Assembly (NCBI GenBank): GCA_002421605.1
Contig: DISJ01000009.1
Location: 317,719 to 381,718 of the forward strand
Length of the DNA stretch: 64,000 nt
From: Rhodobacteraceae bacterium UBA6213
Lineage (GTDB): Bacteria > Pseudomonadota > Alphaproteobacteria > Rhodobacterales > Rhodobacteraceae
Reading direction: 5' to 3'
Part shown: positions 46,338-54,711 of the stretch, in pieces
How positions within the stretch are numbered: position 1 is the first letter of the stretch
How the letters are laid out: every line of letters begins with the position of its first letter
Notes under the pieces: model-generated
What the model saw: only the letters and a program-made list of their open reading frames with translations
Databases searched by the model: none
What the model was told of the DNA's origin: nothing
Program-made: the position numbers and the translations under genes

Positions 46338-46940
46338 ATGATCGACGCAACACTTTTGCCGCTGCAGCGGCGCGCATTGGCACCGTTGGCACGGGCCATC
46401 GCAGCGCGCGGCATCAGCGCCGATCAAATCACGCTGGCAGGTTTTGTGCTGGGCGCGCTGGCGCTGCCTGCGCTGGCATTCGGGCAATTCGGGCTGGCGC
46501 TGGGGCTGATCGCGCTGAACCGGCTGGCGGACGGGCTTGATGGGGCGGTAGCGCGGCTGACCGGGCCAACCGACCGGGGCGCATTTCTCGACATTGCGCT
46601 CGATTTCTTGTTCTACGCGCTCGTGCCTTTGGGCTTTGCGCTGGCAGATCCGGCCTATGCACTGCCTGCGGCGGTGCTGCTTGTGGCCTTTGTGGGCACC
46701 GGGTCTTCGTTTCTGGCTTTTGCCTCCATCGCGGCCAAGCGCGGGATTGGTGCGGATGTCTACCCCGGCAAGGGGCTTTATTACCTCGGCGGGCTGACCG
46801 AAGGGGCCGAAACGATCGCGGTCTTTGCCGCGATGTGCCTTTGGCCCGCGGCCTTCCCCGCTCTTGCCTATGTTTTCGCCGTCGCCTGCGCCGTAACCAC
46901 GCTGACGCGCTGGCGGCAGGGCTGGCTTGCCTTCAATTGA
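46338..46940 (+). CDS. CDP-alcohol phosphatidyltransferase (YnjF-like)
   Basis: A 200-residue membrane enzyme. The catalytic signature DG-x2-AR-x8-G-x3-D-x3-D is visible in DGLDGAVARLTGPTDRGAFL followed by DIALD. The family moves a phosphatidyl or similar group from a CDP-activated donor to an alcohol. The product is not clear from sequence; it is not an obvious PgsA or PssA. It resembles E. coli YnjF, and it sits next to YnjB/C/D-like genes as ynjF does in E. coli, which supports a shared, still unknown pathway. Confidence 0.85.
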   Translation: MIDATLLPLQRRALAPLARAIAARGISADQITLAGFVLGALALPALAFGQFGLALGLIALNRLADGLDGAVARLTGPTDRGAFLDIALDFLFYALVPLGFALADPAYALPAAVLLVAFVGTGSSFLAFASIAAKRGIGADVYPGKGLYYLGGLTEGAETIAVFAAMCLWPAAFPALAYVFAVACAVTTLTRWRQGWLAFN

Positions 46941-46958
46941 ACCACTAGCGGAGTCCCC

Positions 46959-48140
46959 ATGCGCCTTTCCCTGCTCGCAATACTTGCCATTGGCCTTGCC
47001 AGCCCCGCGCTGGCCAATTGGAACGCCACGCTGACCGCCGCGCGTGGCCAGACGGTTTATTGGAACGCCTGGGGGGGCGATCAGGCCACTAATGACTTCA
47101 TCACCTGGGTCAGTCAGCAGACCGAGGCGCTCTACGGTGTGCAGGTGCAGCAGGTAAAGCTGACCGATACCGCCGAGGCGGTGACGCGGGTGATCGCCGA
47201 AAAGGCCGCCGGGCAGACAGAGGGCGGTGCGGTGGACCTGATCTGGATAAACGGCCCCAACTTTCTGTCGATGAAATCGCAAGGGCTGCTGCATGGCCCC
47301 TTCGTGGCCGGTCTGCCAAATGCGCAGTATCTTGATCTTTCGCCCAACTCGCCCGCCTCGGTCGATTTTACGGTGCCGGTCGATGGGATGGAATCGCCCT
47401 GGCGGCTGGCAAAGTTCGTGTTCATTTACGATAGCGCCCGCCTGCCCGACCCACCGCGCAGCATGTTGGCGCTGGCCGATTGGGCGGCGGCGCACCCGGG
47501 CCGCTTTACTCACCCTGCGGTCAGCAACTTCATGGGTGCCACCTTCCTCAAGCAGGCGCTGATTGAACTCGCCCCCGACCCCACCGCGCTGCAAGCTCCC
47601 GTCAGCGACGCCACCTTTGCGGGCGCAACCGCGCCGCTTTGGGCGTGGTATGACGGATTGCGGCCAAACCTGTGGCAGGGTGGGGCTAACTACCCGGAAA
47701 ATCAGTCGGTGCAGCAGCAATTGCTGAACGATGGTGCGGTGGATATATCGCTTTCGTTCGACCCGGCCTCGGCAGCGGCGGCGATCCGCCAAGGGCTTTT
47801 GCCCGAAACGGCGCGCGTGTTCACGCCCGAAATCGGCAGCATCGGCAACGTCAGCTTTGTGGCGATTCCGTTCAACGCGGGCAACCGCGAAGGCGCGATG
47901 GTTGTGGCGAACTTTCTGCTCAACCCGGCAACGCAGGCACATCAGCAAGACATCGCGGTGCTTGGCGCTTACTCGGTTCTTGATCCGGCAAAGCTTGGTG
48001 AGGCGGCGGCAGCATTTGCGGCGCTGCCCGCCTCACCCGCGCTGCCGACACTGGCCGAACTTGGCCCGACGCTGCTAGAGCCGCATGCAAGCTGGATGAC
48101 CCGGCTGACCCAAGCATGGGCAGAGCGCTATACAAAATGA
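46959..48140 (+). CDS. ynjB: ABC transporter substrate-binding protein, YnjB family
   Basis: A 393-residue periplasmic protein. The signal peptide covers residues 1-19 (cleavage after ALA). The mature part has the two-lobed solute-binding fold of the ThiB/iron/YnjB type, with VYWNAWGGDQATNDFITWV near the start and VDLIWINGPNFLSMKSQGLL. These phrases are typical of YnjB. Related transporters import thiamine or iron, but the YnjB ligand is not established. The gene is 18 bases after the phosphatidyltransferase and overlaps the permease by four bases. Confidence 0.88.
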   Translation: MRLSLLAILAIGLASPALANWNATLTAARGQTVYWNAWGGDQATNDFITWVSQQTEALYGVQVQQVKLTDTAEAVTRVIAEKAAGQTEGGAVDLIWINGPNFLSMKSQGLLHGPFVAGLPNAQYLDLSPNSPASVDFTVPVDGMESPWRLAKFVFIYDSARLPDPPRSMLALADWAAAHPGRFTHPAVSNFMGATFLKQALIELAPDPTALQAPVSDATFAGATAPLWAWYDGLRPNLWQGGANYPENQSVQQQLLNDGAVDISLSFDPASAAAAIRQGLLPETARVFTPEIGSIGNVSFVAIPFNAGNREGAMVVANFLLNPATQAHQQDIAVLGAYSVLDPAKLGEAAAAFAALPASPALPTLAELGPTLLEPHASWMTRLTQAWAERYTK

Positions 48141-49846
48141 GGGCCGAGGGCCGCGTTCTGCGCGGGGTCGTGCTGGCGCTGGCGCTGGGCGGGTTGGCCG
48201 CCCCAATTCTTGCCGGGCTATGGGAAACCACGCGCGCAGGATTTGGCGTACTGCCCGCCATTGGTGCGCATAGCTTCAGCTTTGATCCGTGGCGTCAGTT
48301 GCTGGCGCTGCCGGGGTTTGCCACCAGCCTGCGGCTAACGCTTTGGGCCGGGTTCGTGGCAACCGCGCTGGCGCTGGTGCTATCCACCGGGTTCTGTGCG
48401 TTGGTGCATGGGCGTATGCGCCCCAGCGCCGGGGCGCGACTGTTGGCGCCGCTGCTGGCCACACCGCACGCTGCAATGGCGATTGGCGTGGCGTTTCTGA
48501 TTGCACCGACGGGGTGGTTTGCGCGGCTTTTCAGCCCGTGGCTCACCGGCTGGCAGGTGCCCCCAGACCTTTTCACGCTGCACGACCCGTGGGGTGGCGC
48601 GCTCATTCTTGGTCTGCTGGTCAAAGAGGTGCCGTTTTTGCTGTTGGTGATGCTGGCGGCGTTAGGGCAATTACCGGTAGCGCGCCAGATGGCGGCGGGG
48701 CGCGCGCTTGGCTATGGGCGCGGGCTGGTCTGGGCCAAGGTGATCGTGCCGCAGATGTGGCCGCTGATCCGCTTGCCGGTACTGATCGTGTTGGCCTTCT
48801 CGCTGTCGGTGGTGGATATGGCGATCTTGCTAGGCCCTTCGAACCCGCCGACGCTGGCGGTGGCGGTGACGCGCTGGTTCACCTCGCCCGACACGCGGCT
48901 GATCTTACCCGCCTCGGCGGCGGCCAGTTTGCAGACGGTGCTGGTAGCGGTGGCGATCGGGGGATTCTGGCTGGCGCAGAAAGCGGTAGCGTGGCTTGGG
49001 CGATGGTGGTTGCGTCGCGGCGGGCGCGGTGTTTCGGCGGAACCGTGGATCATGGTGGCCAGCGGCGGCGCAATGGTGCTGCTGGCAGTCGGCTTTGCGG
49101 CGCTGGTGGCGTTGGCGCTCTGGTCGGTAGCGTGGCGCTGGCCATTTCCGGCCAGCCTGCCTGAAAGCTGGTCGCTAAAGGTCTGGGCCAACCCCGCCGG
49201 GGGCTGGGCGCGCGCGGCGGGCGAAACGCTGCTGATCGGCGCAGCCAGCACGGCGCTGGCGTTGGGCTTGGCAATCGGCTGGCTTGAGGCTGATGACCGC
49301 GCCCGGCGCGGCACGGCGGCTTGGGCTGGGGTGCTGATCGTGTTGCCGCTGCTGGTGCCGCAGATCGGCTTTCTCTACGGGCTGAACGTGGTGTTTTTGC
49401 GCGTCGGATTTTCCGCAGGCCACGGCACGGTGATCTGGGCGCATCTGCTTTTTACCTTTCCCTACGTGATGATCGCGCTGGCCGCCCCTTGGCGCGCGCT
49501 AGACCGGCGGCTGCTGGATACTGCCGCAGCGCTTGGCGCCGCGCCGTGGCGGCGGCTCTGGGCGGTCAAACTGCCGATGTTGCTTGCGCCAATCCTTGCG
49601 GCGGCGGCGATTGGCTTTGGCGTGTCGGTTGCGCAATATCTGCCGACGCTGTTTTTGGGTGCCGGGCGGATCGGCACGCTGACCACCGAGGCGGTGGCGC
49701 TTGCTTCGGGTTCTGACCGTCGCGTGGTCGGGGTTTACGCGGTGTTGCAGGCAGCGCTACCCTTTGCCGCCTATGCGGGCGCACTGGTGCTGCCCGCAAT
49801 CCTGCACCGCAACCGGATTGGTTTAAGCGGAAGAGCCAACGTATGA
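48137..49846 (+). CDS. ynjC: ABC transporter permease, YnjC family (two fused permease domains)
   Basis: A 569-residue protein with about 12 helices, made of two MetI-like permease halves as in ThiP/FbpB. Each half has an EAA loop: AAGRALGYGRGLVWAKVIVP in the first and DTAAALGAAPWRRLWAVKLP in the second. ATG at 48137 overlaps the ynjB stop as ATGA; an in-frame ATG seven codons earlier is inside ynjB. It overlaps the ATPase gene by four bases, so all three are co-translated. Confidence 0.88.
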   Translation: MRAEGRVLRGVVLALALGGLAAPILAGLWETTRAGFGVLPAIGAHSFSFDPWRQLLALPGFATSLRLTLWAGFVATALALVLSTGFCALVHGRMRPSAGARLLAPLLATPHAAMAIGVAFLIAPTGWFARLFSPWLTGWQVPPDLFTLHDPWGGALILGLLVKEVPFLLLVMLAALGQLPVARQMAAGRALGYGRGLVWAKVIVPQMWPLIRLPVLIVLAFSLSVVDMAILLGPSNPPTLAVAVTRWFTSPDTRLILPASAAASLQTVLVAVAIGGFWLAQKAVAWLGRWWLRRGGRGVSAEPWIMVASGGAMVLLAVGFAALVALALWSVAWRWPFPASLPESWSLKVWANPAGGWARAAGETLLIGAASTALALGLAIGWLEADDRARRGTAAWAGVLIVLPLLVPQIGFLYGLNVVFLRVGFSAGHGTVIWAHLLFTFPYVMIALAAPWRALDRRLLDTAAALGAAPWRRLWAVKLPMLLAPILAAAAIGFGVSVAQYLPTLFLGAGRIGTLTTEAVALASGSDRRVVGVYAVLQAALPFAAYAGALVLPAILHRNRIGLSGRANV

Positions 49847-50430
49847 GCCTTGATCTGACCCGGCTGAGAGTGACCCCGGCAGGCAGTCCCGCACCGCTAT
49901 TCGCGCCGCTGACATTATGCGTGCCCGCAGGCGAAATTGTCACGGTGATGGGGCCCTCGGGAATTGGCAAATCGACGCTGCTGGATGCTATCGGCGGGCA
50001 TCTGGCGCATGGGTTTGTGGCAAGTGGCAGCGTCACGCTGAACGGGCGCGAGGTGATGGCGCTGCCGGCCGAGGCGCGCCGGATCGGTATCCTGTTTCAG
50101 GATGCCTTGCTGTTTTCGCATCTGTCGGTGGGCGATAACCTTGCCTTTGGTTTGGCACACAGCGTGCGCGGGCGCGCGGCGCGGCGGGCGGCGGTGGCCG
50201 AGGCGCTGGCGCATGCGGGGATGGAAGGCTTTGCTGACCGCGACCCCGCAACGCTTTCAGGCGGGCAGCGCGCCCGCGCAGCGCTGATGCGCGCGCTACT
50301 TGCTGCGCCGCAAGCACTGTTGCTGGATGAACCTTTTTCAAAGCTCGACACCGCCCTGCGCGACGAAGTGCGCAGCTTTGTCTTTGCCCATGTTCGCGCG
50401 CGCCATTCCGGTGTTGATGGTAACCCATGA
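49843..50430 (+). CDS. ynjD: ABC transporter ATPase, YnjD family, frameshifted near its 3' end
   Basis: A 195-residue frame. Walker A is MGPSGIGKST (about 36-45), the signature LSGGQRARAALMRALL and Walker B LLLDEPFSKLDTALRD. The frame then ends in the unrelated HSGVDGNP. The expected tail AIPVLMVTHDAGDAEAAG lies in the +1 frame (50402-50476). The shift falls in the alternating CGCGCGCGCC run at 50395-50404: adding one CG pair or removing one base restores a frame of about 210 residues, the family length. As written the protein lacks the H-loop histidine and would be inactive. A sequencing error is as likely as a real mutation. Confidence 0.8.
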   Translation: MSLDLTRLRVTPAGSPAPLFAPLTLCVPAGEIVTVMGPSGIGKSTLLDAIGGHLAHGFVASGSVTLNGREVMALPAEARRIGILFQDALLFSHLSVGDNLAFGLAHSVRGRAARRAAVAEALAHAGMEGFADRDPATLSGGQRARAALMRALLAAPQALLLDEPFSKLDTALRDEVRSFVFAHVRARHSGVDGNP

Positions 50431-50476
50431 CGCGGGCGATGCCGAAGCGGCAGGTGGTGTGGTGGTGGCGCTATAG
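50402..50476 (+). pseudogene. Out-of-frame 3' end of the ynjD-like ATPase gene
   Basis: This 75-base stretch, read from 50402, gives AIPVLMVTHDAGDAEAAGGV and then ends in VVAL and a TAG stop. It contains the ABC H-loop (VTHD) missing from the main frame. It is joined to the upstream frame only if the CG run at 50395-50404 changes length. Confidence 0.75.
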
Positions 50477-50543
50477 CCCTTTGGGCTTTCGCCATCTCGG
50501 TCTTTCAGGCACAACCGTGCAAAATGCTCCGAAAGGAAAGACC

Positions 50544-51296
50544 ATGCAGCAAACCCGTGCGCCGCGCCTTTGTGTGCTGATCGATGCCGACAACGTGCCC
50601 GCCTCTTACGCCGAGGCGATTTTCGAGGAAGTCGCGAGCTTGGGCGAGGCTTCGGTGCGGCGCATCTATGGCGACTGGTCGGCGTTGCGGCTGGGTGCCT
50701 GGGCCAAGAAGGTGGCGGCGCTGGGGCTGGTGGCCGATCAGCAGTTTTCCAATACCAAGGGCAAGAACGCCTCGGACATCGGGCTGGTGATTGCGGCGAT
50801 GGACTTTTTGCATTCGGACCTGTTCGACGGCTTCGTGCTGGTCTCGTCGGATAGCGATTTCACGCGGCTGGCGGCACGGGTGCGCGAACAGGGGCTTGAT
50901 GTTTACGGCATCGGTGAGAAAAAGACCCCCGAGGCATTCCGCATGGCCTGCAAACGCTTCATCTATGTCGAAAACCTTGCCGCAGGCGAAGAACCCGCCG
51001 CACGGGCCGCACCCAAAATGGGCAGCGCCGAGCCGCAGCCCGCGCCCGAGCCGCGCGGTGCCAAAGAGGCGCCCGCTAAGGCTATTCCGCTGATTATTCA
51101 GGCGATGCGGGCGATCGATCCCGAAGGTGAATGGTATTCGCTGGGGCAGATCGGGCAGTATATCACCCAAGGCGCCCCCGACTTTGACACCCGCACCTAC
51201 GGCAGCGCCAAGCTCAGCGACCTTGTGCGCAAGATCAGCCGGTTCGAGGTGAAATCGGGGCCGGGTGGCCAGCTGTTGGCGCGCGACGTGGCCTGA
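50544..51296 (+). CDS. NYN domain-LOTUS (OST-HTH) protein, copy 1
   Basis: A 250-residue protein. The NYN (PIN-like) nuclease domain covers about 8-150; its acidic residues lie in LIDADN (Asp14), KNASDIGL and VSSDSDFTRL, the expected metal-binding set for RNA cleavage. After a Pro/Ala-rich linker, a LOTUS/OST-HTH RNA-binding domain follows (about 178-245, with YSLGQIGQYITQGAPDFD and a final LSDLVRKISRFEV). ATG at 50544 follows AAAGGAAAGACC; the longer frame starts inside ynjD. Probable RNA-processing or regulatory RNase; no target is known. A diverged second copy lies 112 bases downstream. Confidence 0.85.
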   Translation: MQQTRAPRLCVLIDADNVPASYAEAIFEEVASLGEASVRRIYGDWSALRLGAWAKKVAALGLVADQQFSNTKGKNASDIGLVIAAMDFLHSDLFDGFVLVSSDSDFTRLAARVREQGLDVYGIGEKKTPEAFRMACKRFIYVENLAAGEEPAARAAPKMGSAEPQPAPEPRGAKEAPAKAIPLIIQAMRAIDPEGEWYSLGQIGQYITQGAPDFDTRTYGSAKLSDLVRKISRFEVKSGPGGQLLARDVA

Positions 51297-51408
51297 ACCA
51301 AGCGGGCAGGCGGCCCTGCCAGCGAGAAATCTGTCCTGGGCCAGCGGGATTTCCGCAATTCTGCCAAAATGCCGATGCAGCCATACCTAAACGGTTTTGA
51401 GTGTTTCA

Positions 51409-52086
51409 ATGGCAGGCGAATTGACACTTCGGCGGTTGAACTGGGCGTTATTGATTGACGGCGAGAATATCGGGCCCGGATTTGCGGGCGAGATACATAC
51501 ACGTGCGGCCAAGCACGGCGCACTGCCCATCCGCCGCGTGTATGGCGATGTAGAACGGCTGGCGGGTTGGGGCGAGGTGCAGGGCCTTCGCCTTGTGCAC
51601 ACAGGCACGGGCAAGAACGCAACCGACCTTTTGCTTTGCATCGAGGCGATGGAGGTTTTTCACTCCGGGCTAGTGGACGGCATCGTGCTTGCCGCGTCGG
51701 ACCGCGATTACACCCATCTTGCGCTGCACCTGCGCGAGCGCGGGTTTCGCCTGATCGTTCTGGGCGAGGATAAGACGCCCGAAAAACTGCGTCACGCCGC
51801 CGGTGGTTTTGCCGTGCTTGGGCAGATGGCGGCGCCAAAGCCCGCGCCGGTGCGCGCGGTCGCGGCGCGGCCCAAACCCACGGCCCTAGACCCCAAGTTG
51901 CGCGCGGTTATCAACGAACTGGCGGGCGAGGAGGGCTGGGCCTCGATCGGGTTGCTGGGGTCTGCGATGTGGCAGCGCCGTCAGGTCAGGCACGCCGATA
52001 CCGGGTCTGCAAGTTGGGGCAAGTATCTGGCCGGACGCAGCGATATGTGCCAGCTGGACACTGCCGCGCGGCCATTGCGCGTGTAG
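51409..52086 (+). CDS. NYN domain-LOTUS-like protein, copy 2
   Basis: A 225-residue paralogue of the preceding gene. The NYN domain (about 8-140) keeps the acidic residues in LLIDGEN (Asp17), KNATDLLL and AASDRDYTHL. The C-terminal 75 residues, after an Ala/Pro/Lys linker, resemble a shortened LOTUS domain ending in WGKYLAGRSDMCQL. Likely an RNase by family. ATG at 51409 is chosen; an in-frame TTG four codons earlier is possible and no clear ribosome binding site favours either. Duplication followed by divergence is the simplest origin. Confidence 0.82.
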   Translation: MAGELTLRRLNWALLIDGENIGPGFAGEIHTRAAKHGALPIRRVYGDVERLAGWGEVQGLRLVHTGTGKNATDLLLCIEAMEVFHSGLVDGIVLAASDRDYTHLALHLRERGFRLIVLGEDKTPEKLRHAAGGFAVLGQMAAPKPAPVRAVAARPKPTALDPKLRAVINELAGEEGWASIGLLGSAMWQRRQVRHADTGSASWGKYLAGRSDMCQLDTAARPLRV

Positions 52087-52422
52087 CTGCGCGCCTAGGC
52101 ACACTCGGGTCGCGTCTTACCGTAACGGGCCGGGTGCGAGGCGTTGCCAAAGATCAGCCGCGCGAGAATATCGGCGCGGCGCAACTCGGCAAACCGGTCG
52201 GCAGCAAGCTTGAACCCGTCGCGCAAAAACACCATGCGCGCGCCTTGTAGCGCCGCATCGAAGCGGCGCTGCTCGGTTACTCCAACCGCCACGGTCGTCG
52301 TTCAGATGCGTCGCATTCGATGTAAGCGCCATGCGGTTGTCGCAATTGCGCAATGCAGCGTTAAACACCCGCCCCCGAAGGTTGCCTCTGCACGGGGGTG
52401 CATTGGGTAAAGGGGGTGGGTC
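52087..52422. other. 336-base gap between the second NYN gene and the RTX gene
   Basis: No conserved gene is visible. The left half can code a short minus-strand protein (see 52095-52235). The right half contains a 10-bp palindrome ATTGCGCAAT (52345-52354) and a weak promoter match TTGTCG-17-GTTAAA (about 52337-52365) on the plus strand, which could drive the RTX gene. No terminator stands out after the NYN gene. Confidence 0.5.
52095..52235 (-). CDS. Possible small protein of 46 residues, unknown function
   Basis: A minus-strand frame starting at ATG 52235, with AAGG seven bases upstream. The product, beginning MVFLRDGFKLAADRFAELRR, is amphipathic, basic and protein-like in composition, and ends in a Cys-Ala. 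The frame is open further upstream to a GTG at 52292 without a ribosome binding site. I do not recognise it; it may be a remnant of a longer gene. Confidence 0.25.
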   Translation of the reverse strand: MVFLRDGFKLAADRFAELRRADILARLIFGNASHPARYGKTRPECA

Positions 52423-54711
52423 ATGGCGGAATTGCGCCATGTGGCGACGTTGATGGGCACGAACGCCAGTTTCGTGGCCAACCTGACCGATCTCGACGCG
52501 GTCTGGGCCAACGGCCAGCCACGGCTATACGCGGCAACTCGGGTGGGCGGCGGCGTTTCGGTGTACGACCTTTCGGGCAGCGCCGGGCCTGCCGGGCTAC
52601 TCCAGCATCAGGGGTATAGTGGCGGGCTGACCCAACTCGACACGCCCGATATGCTAGAGCTGACCAGCGGCGCGCGCAGCTATCTGGTGCCGCTGGGGCT
52701 GCGCAATGGCGTCACGACCGGCTACACGCTGGGCAGCACTGGCACGCTTGGCAGCACACAGAACCTTGGCGGCACGGGCGGGCTGGCCAGCGATCTGACC
52801 GTTGCCGCCAGCGCCAGCCTTGACGGGCATGTCTATATCTTCGGCGCGCGCGCGGGGCGAAGCGAGCCGCTGGTCTATGAAATCGACGGTAGTGGCAAGA
52901 TCACGCAGCTTTCGCCTACCGCGTCGCCCTTGGGTGCGCCGATCGACATGTTGGCGGTTGCCGAGGTGGGCGGGCGCAGCGTGTTGCTTGCTGTCTCGTC
53001 TGCGGCAAATGCGATCACCAGTTACCTGATCGGCGGCGACGGGGTGCTGGAACGCGTCGGCAGCATTTCCGCGCTTGGCGGCATCGGCTTTTCGCAGCCA
53101 AACGTGCTGACCACCGTCGCCGCTTACGGCGAAACCTTTGTCATCATGGGCGCGGCCGAAAGCGGCTCGTTGACGGTGTTTCGCTTGCAGGCCAATGGCG
53201 CGCTGGTGGCTGTGGACCATATCACCGACACGCTGTTCAGTCGCTTTGACGGCGTGACGGCGGTTGAGGTGGTGAGGGCGGGCGAACGGGTTTTTGTGCT
53301 GGCCGGGGGTGCAGATGATGGTTTGAGCCTGTTCACGATGCTGCCAGACGGACGGCTTTTGCACCTGTTGAGCATTGCCGACACGACCGCCACCACACTT
53401 TCCGACATCACCGCGCTGGCCGCGATTCTGGTGGAGGGGCGGGTTCAGGTTTTTGCTGCGGGCGAAGATGAAGCCGGGATCAGCCAATTCGATCTGGATC
53501 TGGGCGCGCTTGGCGTCACGCTGGTTGGTGGCGCTGTCTCGATGGCAGGAAGTGCGGGTGACGATCTGCTGGTGGCAGGGCCAGAGACCACAGCGATAAA
53601 TGGCGGCAGCGGTGACGATATTCTGGTAACCGGGGCAGGCGATATCGAACTTTGGGGGCGCAGCGGGCGCGACCGCTTCGTGATCTCGGACGGTGCGCAG
53701 AATGTGACGATCAAGGACTATCAGTCTGGCAGCGATATCATCGACCTTACCGGGCTGCCGTTTCTGCGCACGATGGCGCAGGTCACGATCACGCCAATCA
53801 CCGGCGGTGCGGTGCTGCGATACGGCGACACCGTGTTGACCGTGCTGACTGCCAATGGCGCAACCTTGATGCCGTCGCAGTTCTCAGGGGCAGGCAGCAT
53901 CGAAATTACCCGCTATCCGCCCGGCTATGTTTATGCCGACACCCCCGAGAATTTGGGCACCGCGGCGGCAGACACCCTTCTGGGTGGCAATGGTGATGAT
54001 GTGATCCGCGGGCTTGGCGGCGCCGACTGGATCGACGCGGGCGCGGGCCATGACACCCTCGACGGAGGCGATGGCAACGATTGGTTGCTGGGCGGCGCAG
54101 GGAACGATTGGATCGAAGGCGGCTCGGGCGCCGATATGCTGGCTGGCGGCACCGGGGCAGACACGCTGTTGGGCGGTGCAGGCAACGATCTGCTGCTGGG
54201 CGGTGCGGGCAATGACCAGATGCGCGGCGGTGACGGTGCCGACATGCTGCTGGGTGGTGCGGGTGCCGACATGCTGGCGGGTGAAGGCGGAAACGACTGG
54301 CTGGACGGTTGCGCCGACGACGATCTGTTGCAGGGTGGTGCGGGTGCTGACGTGCTGATGGGCGGGGCGGGCAATGACAGCCTGGATGGCGGCGCCGGGT
54401 TTGACCTGTTGACGGGCGGTGCGGGGGCCGACTGTTTCATCTTTGCTGCGGGCGAAAGCGGCGCGTCAGGGGTTGCACGCGACCTCATCACCGATTTTAC
54501 GCCCGGCGAAGACCTGATCGACCTGCGCGCGCTAGGGCTGCACGGTTTCATCGACGACGCGGCGTTTGATGGCGTGCCGGGCCAGATTCGCTATGCGATC
54601 AGCGGGGGGTCCGGGGTCATTTCGATCGACATCAATGGTGACACCCGCGCCGATATGGTGATCGAGCTGCAAGGCGGTCCGGCGTTGAACGCAGCTGATT
54701 TCCTGATTTGA
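52423..54711 (+). CDS. RTX-type calcium-binding repeat protein with N-terminal propeller-like domain
   Basis: A 762-residue acidic, secreted-type protein. Residues about 1-370 have repeating beta-strand units (phrases such as RLYAATRVGGGVSVYDL and GHVYIFGARAGRSEPLVYEI) like blades of a beta-propeller. Residues about 375-405 hold a first short pair of RTX nonapeptides, and about 510-675 a block of some 17 GGxGxDxxx-type repeats that bind Ca2+. A serralysin-like end follows (LITDFTPGEDLIDLRAL, then VISIDINGDTRADMVIEL). There is no signal peptide, as expected for type I secretion by a C-terminal signal. No type I exporter genes lie nearby, and the function of the N-domain is unknown. Confidence 0.85.
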   Translation: MAELRHVATLMGTNASFVANLTDLDAVWANGQPRLYAATRVGGGVSVYDLSGSAGPAGLLQHQGYSGGLTQLDTPDMLELTSGARSYLVPLGLRNGVTTGYTLGSTGTLGSTQNLGGTGGLASDLTVAASASLDGHVYIFGARAGRSEPLVYEIDGSGKITQLSPTASPLGAPIDMLAVAEVGGRSVLLAVSSAANAITSYLIGGDGVLERVGSISALGGIGFSQPNVLTTVAAYGETFVIMGAAESGSLTVFRLQANGALVAVDHITDTLFSRFDGVTAVEVVRAGERVFVLAGGADDGLSLFTMLPDGRLLHLLSIADTTATTLSDITALAAILVEGRVQVFAAGEDEAGISQFDLDLGALGVTLVGGAVSMAGSAGDDLLVAGPETTAINGGSGDDILVTGAGDIELWGRSGRDRFVISDGAQNVTIKDYQSGSDIIDLTGLPFLRTMAQVTITPITGGAVLRYGDTVLTVLTANGATLMPSQFSGAGSIEITRYPPGYVYADTPENLGTAAADTLLGGNGDDVIRGLGGADWIDAGAGHDTLDGGDGNDWLLGGAGNDWIEGGSGADMLAGGTGADTLLGGAGNDLLLGGAGNDQMRGGDGADMLLGGAGADMLAGEGGNDWLDGCADDDLLQGGAGADVLMGGAGNDSLDGGAGFDLLTGGAGADCFIFAAGESGASGVARDLITDFTPGEDLIDLRALGLHGFIDDAAFDGVPGQIRYAISGGSGVISIDINGDTRADMVIELQGGPALNAADFLI

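Noticed and set aside
45540..47948. A very long minus-strand open frame (about 800 codons) across the oxidoreductase, phosphatidyltransferase and ynjB genes
   Set aside because: It is opposite three well-supported genes, its product is full of Arg/His/Gln runs typical of antisense reading in GC-rich DNA, and it has no family features.
50385..50430. Programmed frameshift in the ynjD-like gene
   Set aside because: There is no slippery heptamer and no suitable downstream structure, and the site is a simple CG repeat prone to slippage or sequencing error.
53940..54460. Repeated DNA in this stretch as a CRISPR array or tandem DNA repeat
   Set aside because: The periodicity is in codons and gives RTX nonapeptides in a single open frame; there are no spacers and the repeats vary.
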